Shown in pieces: positions 49,002-54,645 of a stretch of 54,645 nt of DNA (within the stretch, counting starts at the first letter, position 1; each line of letters starts with the position of its first letter). The position numbers were made by a program, and so were the translations under genes. Under the pieces are notes generated by a model. It saw only the letters and a program-made list of their open reading frames with translations, searched no databases and was not told the DNA's origin. This DNA is from Bacteroidota bacterium (GTDB lineage Bacteria; Bacteroidota; Ignavibacteria; UBA10030; UBA6906): the NCBI GenBank assembly GCA_030835135.1, contig JAUQWO010000033.1, positions 1 through 54,645 on the forward strand, written 5' to 3'.

Positions 49002-50410
49002 GAATGCCCCCGGCCCAGGAGCACGTGATAGACGGTGCTCAACATGATCTTGAAATCCATCCGGAGTGACATGTTCTCGATGTAGAACAGGTCGTACTGG
49101 ACCTTCTTCTTCACGTCATCGATCGATTCATCGTACTTGTGCTTCACCTGCGCCCAGCCGGTGATACCGGGACGCACCTTCAGCCGCCGCTTGTAGAGCG
49201 GGATCTGCTTCGCGAGTTGCTCGACGAACACCGGGCGTTCCGGCCGGGGCCCGACGAGGCTCATGTGGCCGCGGAGCACATTCCAGAGCTGCGGGAATTC
49301 ATCCAGGTGCAGGCGACGCAGCCAGTACCCAACCCGTGTCACACGCGGATCGCGTTTCTGCGCCCACTGGGCGCCGAGCTTTTCGGCGTCCACACGCATC
49401 GAGCGGAACTTGATGATATTGAACGGCACGCCATCCCGGCCTGTTCGTTCCTGCTTGTACAGCACGGGGCCGCGCGACTCCAGTTTGATCACGACAGCGA
49501 TGATGAACCAGAGGGGTGCGCCGAGGACGAGCGCAAGGGCCGACACGGAGACGTCGATGATACGTTTCATCACCTCTTCCCAGGGCGGCATGAGCTGGGG
49601 TGAGATCGCGATGAGGGGGAATCCGTAGATCTGGTTCGTGCGTGCCTGCCCGCTGATGATATCGTACAGGTCCGGAACGATCTTCAGGCCCACAGGGAAC
49701 CCGGAGCACTTTGTGACGATATCCAGGAGACGGCTGTGGTCCTTCGAATCCAGGGCGATCAGGACCTCGCGGATATGCTCCTGTTCGATCAGTGCAGGGA
49801 GATCATCGATCCCGCCGCGGACCTTCACGCCGTGATCCCACCGCGAGCGTGCGGTGCGCGCGGGGCGCTCCAGGCGGACGAAACCCACGACCTTGTATCC
49901 GAGCGCAGGATAGAGCTGAACCTGCTCGTAGAGTTCCCGGGACCGTGCCGTACTGCCGACGATGAGCGTCGGATGCGCACCGAAACCAGCGATCAGCAGC
50001 CGTCGCTGCACACTGCGCAGCATCATACGCCCCCCGCCCACGAACAACACCATGATGCTGAGATACAACAGCATCAACGTGCGCGCGCTCGGACCGACCG
50101 TCGTGCCTTCATCGTCGACGAAGATGACGAAGAAGAGCGCCACGCAGCCGAGCAGTGTTGTCTTGAACACCAGCGAGAGCTCATCCACACGGGAGGCAGC
50201 ATACCAGGGGCGGTAGAGGCCGACCAGGAAGAACAGCGTGATCCACAGAAACGTGATGACCGCCATGGGAAGCCAGAAGTCCGGCTCCGGGCTGACCAGC
50301 ACGATGCCGCTGTGCACGCGCACTTCATAGTAGACCCACCAGGCGAGCCCGACAGTGAGGATGTCGGACACGAGGAGGATGAAGAGTTCGTATGTATGGG
50401 ACCACTTCAT
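48998..50410 (-). CDS. Polyprenyl glycosylphosphotransferase (WbaP-like)
   Basis: The initiating enzyme of the locus: it places a sugar-1-phosphate on undecaprenyl phosphate. The 470-residue protein has about four N-terminal helices and a Rossmann-like domain (GAHPTLIVGSTARSRELYEQ). The catalytic domain has KRIIDVSVSALALVLGAPLW, YKQERTGRDGVPFNIIKFRS, LHLDEFPQLWNVLRG with the Asp-Glu dyad, MSLVGPRPERP, and RPGITGWAQV. All catalytic features are intact, unlike the fused copy at 43407. It overlaps wzi-like and GT9 neighbours by 4 bases each. Sugar specificity is unknown. Confidence 0.93.
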   Translation of the reverse strand: MKWSHTYELFILLVSDILTVGLAWWVYYEVRVHSGIVLVSPEPDFWLPMAVITFLWITLFFLVGLYRPWYAASRVDELSLVFKTTLLGCVALFFVIFVDDEGTTVGPSARTLMLLYLSIMVLFVGGGRMMLRSVQRRLLIAGFGAHPTLIVGSTARSRELYEQVQLYPALGYKVVGFVRLERPARTARSRWDHGVKVRGGIDDLPALIEQEHIREVLIALDSKDHSRLLDIVTKCSGFPVGLKIVPDLYDIISGQARTNQIYGFPLIAISPQLMPPWEEVMKRIIDVSVSALALVLGAPLWFIIAVVIKLESRGPVLYKQERTGRDGVPFNIIKFRSMRVDAEKLGAQWAQKRDPRVTRVGYWLRRLHLDEFPQLWNVLRGHMSLVGPRPERPVFVEQLAKQIPLYKRRLKVRPGITGWAQVKHKYDESIDDVKKKVQYDLFYIENMSLRMDFKIMLSTVYHVLLGRGHS

Positions 50411-51732
50411 GTTCGGTGCACCTCAGAGACATCGGCGCGGTCCCCGGCAGGCGGGGCGGCCAATCGTGAACCCGCAGCATCCATGACCGACTTCAGGACG
50501 TCATCCACAGAGACCTGAAGGATACAGTGTGCCGTCGTAGCGCAGCAGCTCTCCACGCAGCCACCGGTCCCCCGCTCTGGTTGGAGCACCCGCGCCGTCG
50601 GGCTCCATGGACCGAAACGGCGCGGCGACTGCACGTCCATTGCGGCACCGTCACGGGGGTGACACGAAATCACCACCAGAGGGATCCCTGCCGCCGCGGC
50701 CATGTGCGCCGGTCCGGAATCATTCCCGATGAACAGCGCAGAGCGCTTGAAGAGCGCCCCCGTCTGACGTAACGTGGTCCGTCCCGCCACGGAACGTGCC
50801 CGCGGCCCGATGGCGTCGGCGACTTCCTGTGCGACCCGTTCATCGTGGGGGCCACCCACCACGATCACGAACGTATCCGGCGATGACTCGACGACCCGGC
50901 GACCAATTTCAGCGAATGAGGCCGCGGGCCATTCCCTGCGGGGCCGCCCGGCGCCCGGCGCGATCGCCACCACTCGTGCACGCGATGGGACCCCCACAGA
51001 CGCAAGGATCGAGGCCACAGCGGCTTCATCTTCGCGCGTGACCCAAAGGCCCGGCGGCTCCTGGATCCCCTCTCCTCCCATCTGGCGCAGGAGTACCGTG
51101 CCGCGCTCCACCTCATGCCGAGGGGCATCATCATACACCGTGTGGGTGAAGAAGCGATCGAACCCGGCGTTCAGCACAGTCTTGCGTGGATGCACGTGTT
51201 CGGCGAATCCGATCCGCACGGGAATGCCCGCATGATATGCCAGCACGCCCGCATAATGGGCATCCACATCCCATCGGGGCAGGATGGCCATATCAAACGC
51301 CCTCTGTTGCAGGTGCGTCCGTGCATACGCCCGCATTTCCCAGGGCAGAATGAACCAGCGTTTGAGTTTGCCGCAGGTGTTCCTGAGAGAGAGTATCTCG
51401 TCGGTGTGCGGGCAATACAGAACAAGGTCCTTCACTTCCTCTTTGACCAGCAGCGTGATGCGCGCATCCGGGAAGAGCCGGCGCACCCCCCCAAGGAACG
51501 CCGAGGTCAGGGTCACGTCGCCGATCTCATCGACGCGGATGACAATGATCGACCGGTGCCGCGTCGTACGCAGGCTCTCCGGCGTAAGCGCCACCGGCAG
51601 CGCATGCACCAGTGTGCCGCGGGAGGCCCGGAGGACATATCCCTGCATGCGCATGACGATGCGCAGGAGTAGCGCCTTCGCACGCGACAGGAGGTCTCCG
51701 GCGGCGGATTCATTCCCGCGGATCATGACCAT
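50407..51732 (-). CDS. Glycosyltransferase family 9 (second copy)
   Basis: A GT9 (heptosyltransferase-like) enzyme of about 441 residues. The acceptor domain begins with RSIIVIRVDEIGDVTLTSAF. The donor domain has AIAPGAGRPRREWPAASFAE, ALFIGNDSGPAHMAAAAGIP and RFGPWSP. The C-terminus contains a Cys-rich insert (GGCVESCCATTAHCILQ) that is common in part of the family. ATG 51732 is preferred (GGAG upstream), with 51726, 51747 and 51780 as alternatives; all overlap the end of the GT4 gene. Confidence 0.88.
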   Translation of the reverse strand: MVMIRGNESAAGDLLSRAKALLLRIVMRMQGYVLRASRGTLVHALPVALTPESLRTTRHRSIIVIRVDEIGDVTLTSAFLGGVRRLFPDARITLLVKEEVKDLVLYCPHTDEILSLRNTCGKLKRWFILPWEMRAYARTHLQQRAFDMAILPRWDVDAHYAGVLAYHAGIPVRIGFAEHVHPRKTVLNAGFDRFFTHTVYDDAPRHEVERGTVLLRQMGGEGIQEPPGLWVTREDEAAVASILASVGVPSRARVVAIAPGAGRPRREWPAASFAEIGRRVVESSPDTFVIVVGGPHDERVAQEVADAIGPRARSVAGRTTLRQTGALFKRSALFIGNDSGPAHMAAAAGIPLVVISCHPRDGAAMDVQSPRRFGPWSPTARVLQPERGTGGCVESCCATTAHCILQVSVDDVLKSVMDAAGSRLAAPPAGDRADVSEVHRT

Positions 51733-52957
51733 GACCGGAGTCTCCATTGAGCGCACGGAAGAGGTGACGATATCGGTCACCGGGCGCGTATTTCATCTCC
51801 GCCACGCGTCTGGCGCGCACGGCGATCTCCGCGAGCATCCCGGGAGATCCCATTGCATTGCGGATAGCATCGGCGAGGGCCTGCGGTGAGCCGGGCGCGA
51901 CGACCCAACCCACGTTCTCTTCGTGCACGACCCGGGCCACTTCGGAGCGTTCGTCGGCCCCGACGATGAGCGGCTTGCCTGCAGCGAGGATATTGTAGAG
52001 CCGGCTGGGCACGGAGACGCCGAGCATCCCCTGCACGAGCGTGATGAGGGCCAGGTCCGCCGCATTCAGCGATGTACAGAGTCTGCCGCGAGGTAGCGGG
52101 GGCAGGATCGTCACATTCGCCAGACCGCGCGATGCACAGGAATCGCGGAGCCACCGCTCCTTGCCCCCCCAACCGATCAACAGGAAGTGGATCCTGGGGT
52201 CACCGCGGAGCAGTTCCGCCGCCCCGACAATACTCTCCATGTCGTGTGTACGCCCCATGTTGCCGGAGTATTGCACCACGAAGCGGTCCTGCAGGCCGAG
52301 TTCCGCAAGCAGCCCATTCTCCCCCCGCGCCATGGGAACGATGTCGCCGTTGTCAGCCCAGTGTGGGATGTACACAAGCTTGTGTGCGACCTCCGGATAC
52401 CGGGCCCCGAGGATCTCCGCGGTATCGCGGCCCAGGACCACGATGCTGCTGGCAAAGCGGCATAGATGTCGCTGGGCGCGGTCGAAGATGCGGGTCATGA
52501 GCGACCCTTCAGCAACGACGCCCGCGGCGGTGAGCGCATCCGGATACAGGTCCTCGATCTTCAGCACAAGACGGGCGCCACGGAGCCAGCATGCGAGCGC
52601 AGCGACGAACGGCATCGTGGGCGGGTTCGTGACGGCGAGGACACAGTCACGCCGCTCGATCAGGAAGATCGAAGAGAAGAGAACGGACACGCTGATGGTG
52701 ACAAGGTTCACGAACCGGAATACGAGGTTGTTCTTGTTTAGCGTGGTTGCGGCACATCGGCGTATCTTGACGCCGTTGTGGACCTCGCGCCTGGGTGCGC
52801 GCGTACCGCGCGCGAGATACGTGGGCTGGGCAGAGATCACACGGACATCGAACTCCGCCGCAAGACCTTCAGCGATCCGCGTGAGATAGTATCCTGTCGC
52901 CGATTCCTCGGGATAGTACAGCTCCGAGAGGATCCAGATGCGTTTCACCGTGCCCAT
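51710..52957 (-). CDS. Glycosyltransferase family 4 (WbuB-like)
   Basis: A retaining GT-B enzyme of about 415 residues, similar to WbuB/WcaI-type transferases of capsule and colanic acid loci. It opens with RIWILSELYYPEESATGYYL, an acceptor domain that is typical of this subgroup. It carries VQYSGNMGRTHDMESIV and LINGWG-like FLLIGWGGKERWL, and the donor-site PSRLYNILAAGKPLIVGADE with the conserved Glu. ATG 52957 gives the conserved N-terminus. An upstream ATG at 53029 overlaps the flippase stop in ATGA and would add 24 unconserved residues. Confidence 0.9.
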   Translation of the reverse strand: MGTVKRIWILSELYYPEESATGYYLTRIAEGLAAEFDVRVISAQPTYLARGTRAPRREVHNGVKIRRCAATTLNKNNLVFRFVNLVTISVSVLFSSIFLIERRDCVLAVTNPPTMPFVAALACWLRGARLVLKIEDLYPDALTAAGVVAEGSLMTRIFDRAQRHLCRFASSIVVLGRDTAEILGARYPEVAHKLVYIPHWADNGDIVPMARGENGLLAELGLQDRFVVQYSGNMGRTHDMESIVGAAELLRGDPRIHFLLIGWGGKERWLRDSCASRGLANVTILPPLPRGRLCTSLNAADLALITLVQGMLGVSVPSRLYNILAAGKPLIVGADERSEVARVVHEENVGWVVAPGSPQALADAIRNAMGSPGMLAEIAVRARRVAEMKYAPGDRYRHLFRALNGDSGHGHDPRE

Positions 52958-53025
52958 ACTCCCACCGCGACGGATGGCCGTCCGGTCTGACGATGTCCCG
53001 GGGTGATGCTGTGTACGTCCATGGA

Positions 53026-54462
53026 TCATTCCAATGAATGGCGGCGGGTGATCCGCCGCAGCAATGTGATGTCGTCCTGGCGGATCGCCCGGAGGCCGAA
53101 CGCCACGCCGCAATAAGCCAGGATGCCGACGATCAGGGTCTCTACGATCCCGAAGGACGGCAGGACCATCGGCATCGTAACGCCGGGCAGGATCGCGATC
53201 GTGATTCGGATCAGCTGCCGCACCATCGTCCCTGCCCGATCGCTGTCGCCTGACGTCAGCAGGAACACGAGGAAGATCAGTTCAGCCACCGTCGCCGCCC
53301 AGCCGGCACCGATGATCCCCCATGCCATCACGGCCAAAGGTGTTGCCACGGTATACACCACGGAGAGGAGCAACAATCCCCGCAGGTACTTCATCTGGCG
53401 ATCTTCGGCCAGCAGACCCACCTCGAAGATCGACCGAACGATCGCGATCACGAGCGCGAACACAAGGACCCGGAAGACCCCCACGGACCCGGCATAGTCG
53501 GGACCGAACACGAATGGCAGCATCCACGGCGCAACCGCATAGCCGATGAACCCGAGCGGGACCACAGCGACGAGGATGATCCGAAACACCCGTTCGACAA
53601 ACGCACGGTACTCGTCCTGCGACGCATGGACGAGGCGGCTCAGGGCCGGGAGAAGCACCCGGTGCGAACTCACGACGACATACGCCCAGACGAAGATGAT
53701 GGGCCGATGTCCCGCGGTATACCATCCCAGATCATCCCGCGTGCACAGATACCCCGCCACCATGGTTCCCAGGAACCAGCAGTATTGCGTGAGCATGGAC
53801 ACCACGCCGACGGGCCATGACAGGGTGAGGAGTCCGCGCGCGCGCTGCAGCGCCACACGGACACTCCCCCAGCCAAATCGCCGGATCGCGATCGGTGTCA
53901 GGATCAGCACGGGGACCGTAACGCTCACCACGAAACTGATCGTTGCCGCCATTGCCGGTGGGCCAAGGGTCGTAAGCACCGGCGTCAACCCCAGGAACAA
54001 CACTCCCTTCAGTATCCTCGCCAGGCTCACCCAATGCACCTCCTGGTGTGCCTCATACACCCATTCCAATGTCGCTCCGGTAGGAACCAGGATAATGGCG
54101 AACAGCAACGTCAACGGAACGACATCGCTGGGCATCAACCCGACCCACCCTGCAAGGGCCGTACCGGCAAACAGGATGAGCGCGAGGACGGTCCGGATGA
54201 CGATGACCGTCGTCAGCTGCTGCCGGGTCGTCTCCGGTTCCCTCGCGACCGCACGGATCGATGTCACCTCCAGCCCGACGTCGCCGACGCGCAGGAGGTA
54301 CAGCACGAACACCTGGGCGAAGTTCCAGATCCCGAATGTTGCGGGACCCAGCGCCCGCGCAACGTACACCAGCCCGCCGAAATACGCGAGTTGGCCAACG
54401 ACGTTGCCACCGAACAGCACGACAAAATTCCTGACCAGCCGGGGGCCTTTGCGTGTGTCCAC
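53026..54462 (-). CDS. Wzx-type oligosaccharide flippase
   Basis: A 478-residue membrane protein with about 12-14 helices of the PST/MATE flippase group. The N-terminus is diagnostic: LVRNFVVLFGGNVVGQLAYF, then ARALGPATFGIWNFAQVFV. It should flip lipid-linked repeat units to the periplasm for polymerisation. The start is GTG at 54462, one base after the preceding stop (TAG C GTG) with GGAGG 8 nt upstream. Earlier in-frame non-ATG codons up to 54498 lie inside the preceding gene. It differs clearly from the 39657 flippase, so they are not a recent duplication. Confidence 0.9.
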   Translation of the reverse strand: MDTRKGPRLVRNFVVLFGGNVVGQLAYFGGLVYVARALGPATFGIWNFAQVFVLYLLRVGDVGLEVTSIRAVAREPETTRQQLTTVIVIRTVLALILFAGTALAGWVGLMPSDVVPLTLLFAIILVPTGATLEWVYEAHQEVHWVSLARILKGVLFLGLTPVLTTLGPPAMAATISFVVSVTVPVLILTPIAIRRFGWGSVRVALQRARGLLTLSWPVGVVSMLTQYCWFLGTMVAGYLCTRDDLGWYTAGHRPIIFVWAYVVVSSHRVLLPALSRLVHASQDEYRAFVERVFRIILVAVVPLGFIGYAVAPWMLPFVFGPDYAGSVGVFRVLVFALVIAIVRSIFEVGLLAEDRQMKYLRGLLLLSVVYTVATPLAVMAWGIIGAGWAATVAELIFLVFLLTSGDSDRAGTMVRQLIRITIAILPGVTMPMVLPSFGIVETLIVGILAYCGVAFGLRAIRQDDITLLRRITRRHSLE

Positions 54463-54463
54463 G

Positions 54464-54645
54464 CTATGCACCTCCACGGGCACCTTCCACCGGAGCAATG
54501 ACCACCCAGCGGAGGATCAACAGGAGCGCAAGGACATTGAACTCGTACCACAGGTAGACCAGCGGAAAATTGAAGAACGAGATGACCATGGAGAAGACCA
54601 TGATCCCGTATGCGGTCACCCGCGTGAGGGTGGGATCGCTGCGCA
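54464..54645 (-). CDS. C-terminus of a membrane protein, possibly Wzy/O-antigen ligase
   Basis: The last 60 codons of a gene entering from the right edge. The frame on the minus strand reads RVTAYGIMVFSMVISFFNFP, then LVYLWYEFNVLALLLILRWV, and ends at TAG 54464-54466. The tail therefore carries one to two membrane helices. Directly upstream of a flippase in a polysaccharide locus, an O-antigen polymerase or ligase is the likeliest identity, but the 60 residues alone do not prove it. Confidence 0.6.
   Translation of the reverse strand, partial: RSDPTLTRVTAYGIMVFSMVISFFNFPLVYLWYEFNVLALLLILRWVVIAPVEGARGGA

Overview
This GC-rich window reads as chromosome from a Gram-negative bacterium of the Bacteroidota/Ignavibacteria (FCB) lineage. 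Two secreted proteins end in C-terminal domains of the type IX secretion (Por) kind, with the YQNFPNP / DQNYPNPFN signature. There is a BtuB-BtuG style vitamin B12 uptake pair, a Wzi-like outer-membrane protein, and a complex I gene cluster carrying an NhaD antiporter gene, an arrangement I recall from Rhodothermus. The lineage is an inference; no rRNA gene is present. I see no phage, transposon, integron or CRISPR array, and nearly every gene is part of a tightly packed operon.

Layout on the minus strand, read right to left. From 54645 to about 43400 lies a surface-polysaccharide locus: the end of a membrane protein that may be a Wzy polymerase or ligase, a Wzx flippase, GT4 and GT9 glycosyltransferases, a polyprenyl glycosylphosphotransferase (PGT), a Wzi-like barrel, a DegT sugar aminotransferase, a polyprenyl-phosphate mannose synthase-like GT2, and an unusual GT2 fused to a degenerate PGT. 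It runs directly into accA, a thioesterase gene, nadC, a second flippase, a DUF1385 membrane protein and prfA. A plus-strand pair, a nitroreductase and tadA, converges on prfA. Next come a secreted endonuclease/exonuclease/phosphatase protein (minus) and a plus-strand gene of 7.9 kb encoding 26 tandem FN3-like repeats with a sorting domain, followed by a 74-residue YjfB-like gene.

From 26562 to 23108 is a cobalamin-riboswitch-controlled btuB-btuG unit. It is followed by gltX, folB, folK, a deoxynucleoside kinase, a small membrane protein, a GT9 and nadA. Then come asnS with an ABC-2 exporter and a small barrel protein, and nuoJKLM-nhaD-nuoN followed by nnr, a VanZ-like gene, tgt, yajC and ribBA. 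The left end holds greA, a CYTH protein and a truncated tRNA-Gly.

The most interesting signal is in the promoters. At least seven sites carry a TTGnnn hexamer, exactly 17 bp, and a TATATT-like hexamer. At folB, the nitroreductase gene and probably tgt, the -10 hexamer ends 7 nt before the start codon and no Shine-Dalgarno is visible, which is the geometry of leaderless mRNA. Other points of note are the B12 expression platform, in which one stem is both an intrinsic terminator and a mask for the btuB ribosome-binding site, and the GT2/PGT fusion. All coordinates and motifs come from reading the sequence; family assignments rest on recognised motifs, not on database searches.
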